Positions 41,869 to 50,012 of a DNA stretch of 64,000 nt are shown here, in pieces. This DNA is from DATEPR01 sp036273855 (GTDB taxonomy: Bacteria > Actinomycetota > Actinomycetes > Mycobacteriales > Pseudonocardiaceae). Location of the stretch: positions 39,282 through 103,281 of the forward strand of contig DASUGU010000101.1 of assembly GCA_036273855.1 (NCBI GenBank). The letters are read 5' to 3'. Each line of letters starts with the position of its first letter. Within the stretch, counting starts at the first letter, position 1. The notes below the pieces were generated by a model. That model made no database searches and was not told the origin of the DNA. It saw only the letters and a program-made list of their open reading frames with translations. The translations under genes were made by a program, and so were the position numbers.

Positions 41869-42347
41869 CGGGGCGGGCCGGCCAGTGCCGCCAGGTGGGC
41901 AACGACATCGGACAGCGGTTGCCGGGTGTCGAGCTCGACCGTGGCCGACGAGCGCAGCAATGGCTCGACTTCGCGGGTGTCCGCCACGATCCGGGCACGT
42001 TCCGCGTCGGTCTTGCCGAAGTCGTTCGTGTCCCGGGAGGCGATGCGGTCGAGCAGGACCGGTAACGGTGCGCTGAGCAGGACGATCTGGTCGAATCTGG
42101 GATAGAACGCCCGTTGGTTCCACACCGTGCCGGCGACGAACAGCGGTTCGCCTGATCGTTCGTGTTCGGTGAGCAGGGCGTCGATCCGGTCCTCGCGCCA
42201 CCCGCGCTCCGCCGGTGGCGTGTCGTCGATCCAGTCCCCGTAGTCGGTGTCCACGACGCGGTAACCCTGTTGTGCCAGCAGGTTCAGGACCGTCGACTTG
42301 CCGGTACCGGACATGCCCGTCACCAGGATCACCGCCACGTGCCCCAT
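41865..42347 (-). CDS. AAA-type nucleoside/shikimate-kinase-like P-loop protein
   Basis: A 160-residue P-loop kinase-like protein. Walker A is GMSGTGKST (residues about 11-19), followed by VVDTDYGDWIDD, a substrate-binding Asp pair as in adenylate/gluconate-kinase relatives, and the lid region RDTNDFGKTDAERARIVADT. The likely activity is phosphorylation of a small molecule; the substrate is unknown. ATG 42347 is used; GTG at 42338 is possible. Its 3' end overlaps the hypothetical gene of the S8/sigma operon by four bases. Confidence 0.75.
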   Translation of the reverse strand: MGHVAVILVTGMSGTGKSTVLNLLAQQGYRVVDTDYGDWIDDTPPAERGWREDRIDALLTEHERSGEPLFVAGTVWNQRAFYPRFDQIVLLSAPLPVLLDRIASRDTNDFGKTDAERARIVADTREVEPLLRSSATVELDTRQPLSDVVAHLAALAGPPR

Positions 42348-42357
42348 CGTATGGCGG

Positions 42358-42822
42358 TCAGTTGCCCGGCGGGTTGCCGAACCCACCGGGACCACCTGGG
42401 TTGCCGCCTCGGGTGTCGATCGTGGTGTCCTCGATGGTGGCGGCCGTCGCGGTCTGCCCGCTGAGTTTCGCCACCAGGGTGACCGTGTGGCCCTTGGCCA
42501 CCTTGCTGATCGGGTCGTGCCGCGGTCCACCGTGGTCCCGGAGTCGACCACGTAGGTCTGCGTGTAGCCGTCCTTCGACTTCAGGGTGATGGCCGTGGTG
42601 GACACCGCCGTCACCGTGCCGGTCTGGAGGCGTTCGGTCGTGTAGGTGGTGCCGTTCGCCACCACGAAGTCGCCGTGCGGCGCGTCGGCCAGGCCGAGGC
42701 CCATGCCGGGGCCACCGCCGCCGAGCCCGCCGCCGCCCGGGCCACCGCCGCCACCAGGTCCGCCACCGGTCATGGCGTTGGCCGGGCTGCCGTTCGTGGC
42801 CGCCACCACCGCAGTCGTGCCG
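42358..42822 (-). pseudogene. Truncated, frameshifted DUF5666-like secreted protein
   Basis: From about 42822 leftwards one frame has VVAATNGSPANAMTGGGPGG, a glycine-rich linker and LADAPHGDFVVANGTTYTTE, then LQTGTVTAVSTTAITLKSKD and YTQTYVVDSGTTVDRG. The sense moves to another frame near 42520, continuing SKVAKGHTVTLVAKLSGQTA and ending in a Gly/Pro-rich tail at 42358. The N terminus with the full TM and cytoplasmic part is missing. The beta-rich repeat resembles DUF5666-type proteins encoded with glycosyltransferase/two-component genes in actinomycetes. Confidence 0.65.
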
Positions 42823-42824
42823 CG

Positions 42825-43203
42825 ATCCGCGGCTACGCCGAACTGACCCGGCGCGGTGGCGACGACGTGCCACCGGCCGTCGCGCACGCGACGAGCCGCA
42901 TCGAGTCCGAGTCGGCCCGGATGACCACGCTCGTTGACGACCTGCTGCTGCTCGCCCGGCTGGACTCCGGCCGGCCGCTGGGCCGCGACCAGGTCGACCT
43001 GTCCCGCCTGGTGGTGGACGCGGTGAGCGACGCGCACATCGCAGGCCCGGAACACTCGTGGCGGCTGGACCGGCCGCCCGATCCGGTGGCCGTGACCGGT
43101 GACGCCCAGCGGCTGCATCAGGTCCTGGCCAATCTGCTGACCAACGCCCGCACGCACACCGCACCCGGCACCACGGTCACCACCGGCCTGCGTGACGGCG
43201 GCA
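42825..43203 (+). pseudogene. Internal fragment of a sensor histidine kinase
   Basis: Reads IRGYAELTRRGGDDVPPAVA, SESARMTTLVDDLLLLARLD, SGRPLGRDQVDLSRLVVDAV and QRLHQVLANLLTNARTHTAP. This is the end of the HisKA dimerisation domain after the phosphorylated His, and the N box of the HATPase domain (NLLTNARTHT). The phospho-His, sensor, TMs and G boxes are missing. It is joined directly to an opposite-strand remnant on the left and to another gene's tail on the right. Confidence 0.75.
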
Positions 43204-43490
43204 CCGGACTGGTCGGTTCCCAGTCGGCGGCGCCACTCGAACCGGCCGGCGGGGCGTCGGTGATGGCTATCGGCGGGTTCACCGGCTCGGACGACTCGCC
43301 CACGCTGGCCCAGTTCGAGGCCTACGTGCGGGCCGGCGAGATCCACTACTTCGTCGCGGGCGGCGGGTTCGGCGGCGGTGGCGGCCCCGGCGGCGGTTCG
43401 GGCGCGGCCCAGCAGATCACCACATGGGTGACCCAGCACTTCACCGCCACGACGATCGGTGGACAGACCGTGTACGACCTCACCACACAG
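43204..43490 (+). pseudogene. C-terminal fragment of an ArnT-like glycosyltransferase (GT39 type)
   Basis: In frame with the kinase fragment, the sequence becomes LVGSQSAAPLEPAGGASVMA, IGGFTGSDDSPTLAQFEAYV and AGEIHYFVAGGGFGGGGGPG, then ITTWVTQHFTATTIGGQTVY. This matches the extracytoplasmic C terminus of actinobacterial GT39-family membrane glycosyltransferases, with the typical Gly-rich loop. All TM helices of such a protein are missing. The fusion with the kinase fragment is a deletion product, not a designed domain pair. Confidence 0.65.
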
Positions 43491-43593
43491 CGGCCAGGTG
43501 GGTCACCCACCAGCGTGAACACCCGTTTCCGCTGGCCAGGCTCGCGGGTAGCCAGCACGGGCCAGAGTGGACCAACCCACCGAGGAGGTCGCC

Positions 43594-43782
43594 ATGGGTA
43601 TCGGCGAGAACATGGACAAGCTCAAGGACCTGGCCGGCAAGCACCGCGACCAGGTCTCCCAGGGCCTGGACAAGGCCGGCGAGTTCATCGACGAGAAGAC
43701 CGGGCACCAGCACTCCGACCAGATCGACAAGGGTCGTGAGGAAGTCGAGAAGCGGCTGGGCGCGGACGACCAGCAGCGGTGA
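43594..43782 (+). CDS. Small antitoxin-like protein (Rv0909 type)
   Basis: A 62-residue highly charged helical protein: MGIGENMDKLKDLAGKHRDQ, VSQGLDKAGEFIDEKTGHQH. It matches the actinobacterial 'antitoxin' family (Rv0909-like) by its K-D-L-x-x-K-H and G-D-x-I-D-x-K-T-G pattern. A strong SD (gaggagg) lies six to twelve bases before the ATG. No toxin gene of the partner type (a SRPBCC-like protein in Rv0910) is next to it, so it appears to be an orphan; a strong terminator follows immediately. Confidence 0.7.
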   Translation: MGIGENMDKLKDLAGKHRDQVSQGLDKAGEFIDEKTGHQHSDQIDKGREEVEKRLGADDQQR

Positions 43783-43787
43783 ACGTG

Positions 43788-43818
43788 GGTGGGCCGCCTC
43801 GTGCCGAGGCGGCCCACC
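43788..43818 (+). terminator. Perfect 14-bp stem terminator
   Basis: Arms ggtgggccgcctcg (43788-43801) and cgaggcggcccacc (43805-43818) are exact complements with a three-base loop. It starts five bases after the antitoxin-like gene stop. No T-run, as usual in this composition. Confidence 0.85.
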
Positions 43819-43912
43819 GCTGTGTCCGGAGATCGCCGCCTTACTTAGTGGATGCATGACTCGGCATAGACTGGATCGCAGAGGAGGGCACCCGTGAGCA
43901 GGGTGTGGCCGG

Positions 43913-44596
43913 ATGAACACGCTGGACGAACTCGCCGCGGTGGCGCTGCTCGCCGAGCCGGTGCGGCGCAGGCTCTACGAGTACGTGCGCGACCGGCACG
44001 CCCCCGTCGGCCGGGACGAGGCCGCCGAGGCGGTGGGGATCTCCCGCAAGCTCGCGGCGTTCCACCTGGACCGGCTGGCCGACGTGGATCTGCTCGTGGT
44101 GGACTACCGGCGGCTGTCCGGCCGGGTGGGTCCGGGCGCCGGCCGCCCGGCGAAGCTGTACTCCGTGTCGCCGCGCCGGTTCACGGTCACCGTGCCACAG
44201 ACCGGGTACGCCCTGGCCGCCGCCATCATGGCCACCGCACTGTCCCGGCCCGACCTCAACGGTGACGGCCGGGCCGCCGTGGAACGGGTGGCCGCCGAGG
44301 TCGGCGACCGCATCGGCCGGAACCTGCGCGCCGAACACCGGGGCACCGCCGCCCGCCGGGGCGCGCTGGAGCGGACACTGGCCGAACTGGGCTGCCAACC
44401 ACACCAGCGAGGCAACGAACTGGTACTGGGCAACTGCATCTTCGCCGAGCTGGCCGACACCGAACGCGACCTGATCTGCGCGCTGAACAAGGCCCTCGTC
44501 ACCGGCATCCTCCATGGCGCCGAACTGACCGGCCTCCGCGCCGTCTCCGGCCCCATCGACGGCGGCCTGTGCTGCGCCCGCCTGCTCAGCGCCTGA
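43913..44596 (+). CDS. HTH regulator with conserved C-terminal cysteines (ArsR/SufR-like)
   Basis: A 227-residue regulator. The winged HTH is LLAEPVRRRLYEYVRDRHAP, VGRDEAAEAVGISRKLAAFH, followed by LSGRVGPGAGRPAKLYSVSP, a typical wing of SufR-like proteins. The C-terminal domain has cysteines in LGNCIF, LICALNK and GLCCARL, arranged as in regulators that bind an Fe-S cluster or metal. A -10-like tagact occurs at 43867-43872, 40 bases before the ATG. It is convergent with hemA of the ccm operon, 49 bases apart. Confidence 0.75.
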   Translation: MNTLDELAAVALLAEPVRRRLYEYVRDRHAPVGRDEAAEAVGISRKLAAFHLDRLADVDLLVVDYRRLSGRVGPGAGRPAKLYSVSPRRFTVTVPQTGYALAAAIMATALSRPDLNGDGRAAVERVAAEVGDRIGRNLRAEHRGTAARRGALERTLAELGCQPHQRGNELVLGNCIFAELADTERDLICALNKALVTGILHGAELTGLRAVSGPIDGGLCCARLLSA

Positions 44597-44645
44597 CCCC
44601 GGGCCTCGCCAGAAAGAGGTTGGCGCGACCGTATCGATGTAGCGC

Positions 44646-45986
44646 TCAGACCGCCGTCTCCGCCGGCAGTGGGCTCAGCGCCTTGGCCAGCGTCTCGACC
44701 AGTTCCCCGTCGCCCGTGGCCGCCGCGTCCAGCAGTGCCTGAGTGGGCGAGTGGATCAACCGGTGCACCGTCCGGTGCACGGCCAACTCCAGCAGCGCGC
44801 GGGCATCCGCCGGCAGCCGCCCGGCCACCCGGTCGTACTCCTGCCGGCCGACGTCATCGGCCTCGGCGCGGAACCGACGTACCACCGAGGCGGCCGAGCG
44901 GCCTCTCAACCAACGGCCGAACTTGTCCAGCTCGGCCGCCAGCACTCCTTCGGCCACCGCCACGTCCGCGGCCAGCGTCGCCGCGTCGGCGGAGCCGGAA
45001 CCACGCAGGTCGGACAGGTCGAGCAGCTCGACGCCGGGCAGCTTGCGGACGTCGGGGTCGACGTTGCGCGGCACCGACAGGTCGACCAGCACGACCGGTG
45101 ACCCGTGGTGGGCCCGCACCCGGCGCAACAGGTCCGCGTCGATCAACCGGTGCGGCGCCGCCGTGCCCACGACGACCACGTCGGCCCGGCTCAGGTGGTC
45201 CTCCATCGCGCCGAGGTCCACGACCGTCGCGCCGACCGCGGCGAACCGCGACGCGTGCCGCAGGGTCCGGTTGCACACCGTGACCTCGGCCCCGGACCGG
45301 GTGGCCCGCGCGACCACGGCGTTGGCGATCTGGCCTGCGCCGACCATCAGCAGCCTGCGCCCGGCCAGGGCGGTCCCGGACTCCGTGCCGCACACCAGGC
45401 ACAGCGACGACTCGCCGTCCGACATCGGGTGCAGCGTGGCCAGCGTGCGCGTCGCCCACCACGCCTGGGCGGCGTCCACGGCGGTCGCGCCCACTGACCG
45501 GCCCGCCGTCTCGAACGACGTCTCCCGGTGCACCCGCCGGGCGGCGCTCACCGCGGCGCGCAGCAACGTGTCCAGTTCGGCCCCGCACACCCCGGCGTCC
45601 CTGGCGATCTGGGCCGCCAGCCGGACCTGCCCGATCACCTCGGTCTCACCGAGCACGAACGATTCCAGGCCACTGGTGACCCGCAGCAGGTGCCGGGCGC
45701 AGTCGTCGTCCCGCCACCAGGTCAGCGCGTCGCGCACCGTGTCGACCGGTAGTCCCCGGTCGGCGGCGAAGGCCGCGACCAACCGGTCCGGGTCCGGCCG
45801 GTCCGACCACACCACGTACAGCTCGGTGCGCTGGCAGGTGGACAGCACGGCGATCTGGTCCACGCCACAGGCGGCGCGCAGCGCGGGCAGCCGCTGCGCC
45901 AACTCGTCCCCGGTGTAGGTGGCCCGTTCGAGCAGGTCGATCGGCGCCCGGCAGCCGCCCAGCGACGCACAGTCCACAGTGGTCAT
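44646..45986 (-). CDS. hemA: Glutamyl-tRNA reductase in the ccm operon
   Basis: A 446-residue enzyme that reduces glutamyl-tRNA to glutamate-1-semialdehyde, the committed step of C5 haem synthesis. The catalytic Cys51 is in VLSTCQRTEL (Gln replaces the usual Asn of STCNRTE). TSGLESFVLGETEVIGQVRL is the family signature (SGLDSMVLGE type), LLMVGAGQIANAVVARA is the NADPH motif, and a C-terminal dimerisation helix follows. It is the last gene of the cytochrome c maturation operon; its ATG overlaps the ccmI stop. It lies apart from other hem genes, so it is probably a dedicated paralogue (inferred). Confidence 0.88.
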   Translation of the reverse strand: MTTVDCASLGGCRAPIDLLERATYTGDELAQRLPALRAACGVDQIAVLSTCQRTELYVVWSDRPDPDRLVAAFAADRGLPVDTVRDALTWWRDDDCARHLLRVTSGLESFVLGETEVIGQVRLAAQIARDAGVCGAELDTLLRAAVSAARRVHRETSFETAGRSVGATAVDAAQAWWATRTLATLHPMSDGESSLCLVCGTESGTALAGRRLLMVGAGQIANAVVARATRSGAEVTVCNRTLRHASRFAAVGATVVDLGAMEDHLSRADVVVVGTAAPHRLIDADLLRRVRAHHGSPVVLVDLSVPRNVDPDVRKLPGVELLDLSDLRGSGSADAATLAADVAVAEGVLAAELDKFGRWLRGRSAASVVRRFRAEADDVGRQEYDRVAGRLPADARALLELAVHRTVHRLIHSPTQALLDAAATGDGELVETLAKALSPLPAETAV

Positions 45987-46918
45987 TTGCTCGGCGCCTC
46001 CGCGATCAGGGCAAGCAGCGTCTGCACATCCTGCTTGTGGGAGCCGAACGGCGCCGCGGCCAGGTAGGCGTCCAGGTCCTGCTTGGCCGGGACGGGTTGC
46101 TTGAGCCCGATCAGCTCGACCAGTCCCCGGGCGTAGAGCGCCTCGGGGTACTTGGGGTCGGCCGCCAGCACCTTGTCCAGCATCGACTTGGCGTCGGCAG
46201 CGTGTCCGCCCTGGAACGCGATCAGCGCCAGGCCGGTGCTCGCCTCCGCGTTGCCCGGCTGGAGTTGGGACACGGCAAGGTACTCGATGGCGGCCTGGTC
46301 GGGCTTGTTCGCCGACAGGTAGGCCGCGGCGAGGGCCAGGTGACTGGTGACGTCCTTCGGGTTCTGCTGCACCTGGGCCTGGGCGGCGGCGATCGCGGCG
46401 GCCGAACTGTTCGACGAACCGGACGGTGCCGGGGCGGCGGGTGGGGCCGGCGCGTTCTGGGCGATCCCGCCGGTCTCGGTGCCGCCCGGCTGCCGGGCGC
46501 TGACCGTTCCGGTGAGCAGGGCGACGGCGCCGCCGACCACGACCAGTCCGGCCGTGATCCCGAGTGCGAGGCGAAGCCGGCGCCGGCTTCGCGGTACCGG
46601 CGCCGGCTTCGTGACCGGGCGGATCTCGCGGAGACCCGTGGCGAGTTCTCCGCTACCCACTCGCCGGTCGATTCGACGCAGCACCGCTACCGCCTCGGAC
46701 TCCACCGGCGCACGCAGTGCCCGGTGTTCCTCGTCGGTCAGTTTGCCTGCGGCCTGGTCGTTGTCCAGGTCGCGGAGCTGGCGCAGCAGCCCGCGGCGCA
46801 GGTCCTCGTCGGGGTCGACGTCGGCGTGCAGGGCACCGGACCGCCCGCCCGTGAACGGGAGCAGCACGGCGATTCCGGCCAGGCAGGCCAACGCGACGAC
46901 CACCAGGGTGATGATCAC
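45983..46918 (-). CDS. ccmI: CcmI-type TPR protein of cytochrome c maturation
   Basis: A 311-residue bitopic protein. TM1 lies at the extreme N terminus (IITLVVVALACLAGIAVLLP), the region DPDEDLRRGLLRQLRDLDND, GKLTDEEHRALRAPVESEAV is the CcmI-1 hallmark, and a second TM is at about 115-137. The extracytoplasmic part has an Ala/Pro-rich linker and TPR repeats (TSHLALAAAYLSANKPDQAA, AGLxxL-type helices) that bind apocytochrome C termini in CcmI proteins. The start is GTG at 46918, overlapping the ccmH stop; its stop overlaps hemA. Confidence 0.82.
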   Translation of the reverse strand: MIITLVVVALACLAGIAVLLPFTGGRSGALHADVDPDEDLRRGLLRQLRDLDNDQAAGKLTDEEHRALRAPVESEAVAVLRRIDRRVGSGELATGLREIRPVTKPAPVPRSRRRLRLALGITAGLVVVGGAVALLTGTVSARQPGGTETGGIAQNAPAPPAAPAPSGSSNSSAAAIAAAQAQVQQNPKDVTSHLALAAAYLSANKPDQAAIEYLAVSQLQPGNAEASTGLALIAFQGGHAADAKSMLDKVLAADPKYPEALYARGLVELIGLKQPVPAKQDLDAYLAAAPFGSHKQDVQTLLALIAEAPSK

Positions 46919-47460
46919 GGTTCCTCCTCGCGCAACCGGGCCAGTGCGTCGGCCAGCCGATCTCGGTCGGCGACGGACAGATCGGCCTGCCGCGAACCGG
47001 GATTGCCTCGGGCCACCGGTTGTCGTCGCTTGCCGCGCAACAGCAGCACGCCCGCGAGCACGCCCGCCCCGACCACCACGAACGGCAGCACGTAGGCGAT
47101 CTGCCCGATGCCCTGGTGCGGCGGGGACAGCAACACCGTGTCGCCGTAGGAGGCCACGAAGTTCGCCCGGATCTGGTCGGCGGTCTTACCGGCCTTGAGC
47201 TGTTGCGTGATCTGCTGCCGCATCTGCCCGGCCAGTGGGGCGGGCGAGTCGGCCACCGACAGGTCCTCACAGATCGGGCAGCGCAGGGTGGCGGCGATCT
47301 GGTGCGCCTCCTGGGCGATCGTGGCGGGTGGCGGCTCGCCGCGCACCGCGACCACGATCAGCGCGACGAGTCCGGCGATCACCACGGCCAGCGCGGCCAT
47401 CCCGACCGCGCCGGCCCAGCCGGTCAGCCGGGCCGGCAGCCGTCTGGACGCGGTGCTCAT
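46915..47460 (-). CDS. ccmH: Cytochrome c maturation thiol oxidoreductase CcmH/CcmL
   Basis: A 181-residue protein. An N-terminal TM (GMAALAVVIAGLVALIVVAV) is followed by the extracytoplasmic domain with the redox motif LRCPICEDLSVADS (Cys61, Cys64), the LRCxxCQ-x-x-S signature of CcmH, and the three-helix bundle QMRQQITQQLKAGKTADQIR, FVASYGDTVLLSPP. A second TM (YVLPFVVVGAGVLAGVLLL) anchors the C terminus. It reduces the apocytochrome CxxCH thiols for haem attachment. Overlaps at both ends by four bases. Confidence 0.9.
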   Translation of the reverse strand: MSTASRRLPARLTGWAGAVGMAALAVVIAGLVALIVVAVRGEPPPATIAQEAHQIAATLRCPICEDLSVADSPAPLAGQMRQQITQQLKAGKTADQIRANFVASYGDTVLLSPPHQGIGQIAYVLPFVVVGAGVLAGVLLLRGKRRQPVARGNPGSRQADLSVADRDRLADALARLREEEP

Positions 47461-48002
47461 TGCGCACCTCCCTTGACCAGCAGGTCCAGGGTGCGTTCCA
47501 GGGTGGGCTCGTCCGCCGCGCCGATGATCCGGTCGACGATCCGCCCGCTCTGGTCCAGTACGTACGTCTCCGGCACGCCACGCACGCCGAAGGCCAGCGC
47601 GGTGTTCGAGTTGGCGTCCACCACGACCGGGTAGTCGCTGCCCTCACTGGCGATGTAGTCGCGCGCGTCGGCGTCGTTGTCCTCGAAGTCGACGCCGAGC
47701 ACCACGACACCGGAGTCCCGGAACTTGGCCCAGGTCGCGTTCAGGGCCGGTTGTTCGGTGTGGCACTCGGTGCACCACGACGCCCAGAAGTTGACCACGA
47801 CCACCTGGCCGCGCAGGGCGGCCAGGTGGATCGGCGGACCGTCCAACTCGGGCAGGGTGAAGTCGGGTGCGGCCCGGCCGACCAGTGGTGACGCGGTCGC
47901 CGACGGGTCGTGGCGCAGCCCCGAGGTGAGCAGGGCGGCGACGATCGCCACCACCGCGAGCACCCCGGTCAGCAACAACCCACGCCGGAGTCCGACGGAC
48001 AT
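47457..48002 (-). CDS. ccmG: Cytochrome c maturation thioredoxin CcmG (TlpA-like)
   Basis: A 181-residue membrane-anchored thioredoxin. A TM at residues 8-27 is followed by the TlpA-like domain: APDFTLPELDGPPIHLAALR, VVVVNFWASWCTECHTEQPA with Cys77 and Cys80 as the active site, and the cis-Pro in GVRGVPETYVLD. CcmG re-reduces CcmH. The WCTEC variant replaces the usual WCxPC; the Pro is absent, which would alter the redox potential. Starts overlapping ccmF, ends overlapping ccmH. Confidence 0.88.
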   Translation of the reverse strand: MSVGLRRGLLLTGVLAVVAIVAALLTSGLRHDPSATASPLVGRAAPDFTLPELDGPPIHLAALRGQVVVVNFWASWCTECHTEQPALNATWAKFRDSGVVVLGVDFEDNDADARDYIASEGSDYPVVVDANSNTALAFGVRGVPETYVLDQSGRIVDRIIGAADEPTLERTLDLLVKGGAQ

Positions 48003-50011
48003 CAGTTCGCTCCCGTCTCGACGAGTGGCCGGCTGTCGTCGGCCGGTTTCGTGGTGTCCGCCGAGTCCGACCGCTTACGCCGGCGCCGGGCCGGCAGTGC
48101 CGCGGACAGACCGAACAGCACCATGATCGCGCCGCCCACCCAGATCCAGGTGACGCCGGGGTTGATGAAGAAGCGGAACGTGGCCGACTTCCCGTTCTGC
48201 TCCAGGCCGATCACCGACGAGTACAGATCCTTGAAGACACCATGCCGAATGGACGGTGTGCCGATGGGCTCGGAGTTGGACGGGTACAGGTTGAGCGACG
48301 GGTGCAGCGGGCCCAACCGGGTGCCGGTGCTGTCGGTGACCGCCACCTGGGTGGTGAGCACCTGCCGCTGCGGCTCCTTCACGTTCTGCAGGGCCGTGTA
48401 GCGCAGGGTGTAGCCGGCGAACTCGGTGGACTGGCCCTGTTTCAGGGTCACCTCGGTCTGCAGGGCGAACGTGGACGACCAGGCGATGCCGACCACGACG
48501 ACCGCCAGCCCGATGTGCACGGCCAACCCGGCGTAGCGACGCCTGCCGTTGCGTAGCGCGGTCCACCAGCTCCGGTCCACCCCGCGTCGGGCGGCCATCA
48601 GGCCGGTGGCGATCTCCGCACCGTTGCCCACGGCGACGGCGGCGGCCAGCGCGAAAGCGGCGACGGCGTACACGTCACGGATACCGACCAGAGCCAGCAC
48701 GAGCACCGTCACACCGGCGACCGCTCCGGGCAGGCGCAGGCGACGCAACGCGCTGGTCTTGTTGGCCACCCGCCAGGGCATCAATGGTGCGCCCGCCACC
48801 AGGACCAGCAGGAGCAGGAACACCGGCGACAGGGACTCCTGGAAGTACGGACCACCGACGGTGACCTGCCGGTTGGTGAGCGCCTCCACCACGAGTGGGA
48901 ACACCGTGCCCAGCAGGATGATCCCGGTGACCACCAGCAACAGGACGTTGTTGCCGACGAACGCCGCCTCCCGAGAGATCGCCGAGTCGATCTTGGCCGG
49001 CGAGCGCAGTGTGGGCATTCGCCAGGCCACCAGGCCGAACCCGACGACCAGCACGAGCGCCAGGAAGCCCAGATAGGCGGGTCCCACACCGGTCTGGGAG
49101 AAGGTGTGCACCGAGGACAACACGTTGCCCCGGGTGAGGAACGTGCCGAACGTGGTGAGCGCGAAGGCCCCGATCACCAGCACCACGTTCCACAATCGGG
49201 CTATCCCTCGTCGTTCCTGCAACATCACCGAATGCAGGAACGCGGTGGACACCAGCCAGGGCAACAGCGCGACGTTCTCCACCGGGTCCCACGCCCAGTA
49301 GCCGCCCCAGCCCAGCACCGAGTACGACCACAGGGCACCCAGCAGCAGCCCGACGCTCAGGAAGCACCAGACCATCAGCGTCCAGCGCCGGGTCAGCGCC
49401 GCCCAGTGGTCCGAGCCGCCACCGACCAGCAGGCCGGCGACGCCGAACGCGAACGGCACGGTGAACCCGATGAATCCCAGGTAGAGGAACGGCGGGTGCA
49501 CGGCCATCAGCGGGTGGTTCTGCAGCAGGGCAGGCGGTCCGGTGCCGTCGGCCGGTGGGTTGGCCAGGGTCTGGAACGGCCGGGACGGGCCGTTGACCAG
49601 GATCAGGTAGAAGATCTGCACCGCGTTGAGCACGGCGAGCGCGTAGGGGAACGTCACCGGCCGGTACTTGCGGAACCGCAGTGCCACGGCGGCGATGTAG
49701 CCGGACAGGATGAGGTTCCACAGCAGCAGGGAGCCGTCGTCGGCCGCCCACAGCGACAGCACCTTGAAGAAGACCGGCGTCTCCAGCGACGAGTTCTCCG
49801 CCACGTAGCGGATCGCGAAGTCGTTCTGCAGCAACGCGATCACCATGGCGACGTTCGCGGTGACCACGCAGGCGAGCAGGACGAAGGAGGTCCGCCGGGC
49901 GCTGTCGACCATGGCTGGACGGCGGGTGCGGGCACCGATGGCCGCGGCCACCATGCCGTAGGTGGCCAGTACCACGCCGAGCAGCAACGCGAAGCGACCG
50001 AGCTGGTCCAT
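48002..50011 (-). CDS. ccmF: Haem lyase subunit CcmF
   Basis: A 669-residue multi-TM protein, the length usual for CcmF. The tryptophan-rich haem-handling domain is WGGYWAWDPVENVALLPWLV, with flanking conserved His in NHPLMAVHPPFLYLGFIGF, HSVMLQERRGIARLWNVVLV and LTTFGTFLTRGNVLSSVHTF. A large periplasmic loop (LRYTALQNVKEPQRQVLTTQ) precedes the last TM, as in E. coli CcmF. It joins haem to reduced apocytochrome with CcmH/I. One base separates it from ccmE. Confidence 0.93.
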   Translation of the reverse strand: MDQLGRFALLLGVVLATYGMVAAAIGARTRRPAMVDSARRTSFVLLACVVTANVAMVIALLQNDFAIRYVAENSSLETPVFFKVLSLWAADDGSLLLWNLILSGYIAAVALRFRKYRPVTFPYALAVLNAVQIFYLILVNGPSRPFQTLANPPADGTGPPALLQNHPLMAVHPPFLYLGFIGFTVPFAFGVAGLLVGGGSDHWAALTRRWTLMVWCFLSVGLLLGALWSYSVLGWGGYWAWDPVENVALLPWLVSTAFLHSVMLQERRGIARLWNVVLVIGAFALTTFGTFLTRGNVLSSVHTFSQTGVGPAYLGFLALVLVVGFGLVAWRMPTLRSPAKIDSAISREAAFVGNNVLLLVVTGIILLGTVFPLVVEALTNRQVTVGGPYFQESLSPVFLLLLVLVAGAPLMPWRVANKTSALRRLRLPGAVAGVTVLVLALVGIRDVYAVAAFALAAAVAVGNGAEIATGLMAARRGVDRSWWTALRNGRRRYAGLAVHIGLAVVVVGIAWSSTFALQTEVTLKQGQSTEFAGYTLRYTALQNVKEPQRQVLTTQVAVTDSTGTRLGPLHPSLNLYPSNSEPIGTPSIRHGVFKDLYSSVIGLEQNGKSATFRFFINPGVTWIWVGGAIMVLFGLSAALPARRRRKRSDSADTTKPADDSRPLVETGAN

Positions 50012-50012
50012 A

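Noticed and set aside
42720..42790. Gly/Pro-rich repeat as a collagen-like gene
   Set aside because: The GGx repeats are the short linker of the truncated DUF5666-like protein, and not a separate gene or DNA repeat.
42675..43739. A new histidine kinase-glycosyltransferase fusion protein
   Set aside because: The continuous frame lacks the phospho-His, all TMs, the kinase G boxes and the glycosyltransferase catalytic part. It ends antisense-like into the antitoxin gene region. A deletion fusion explains it better.
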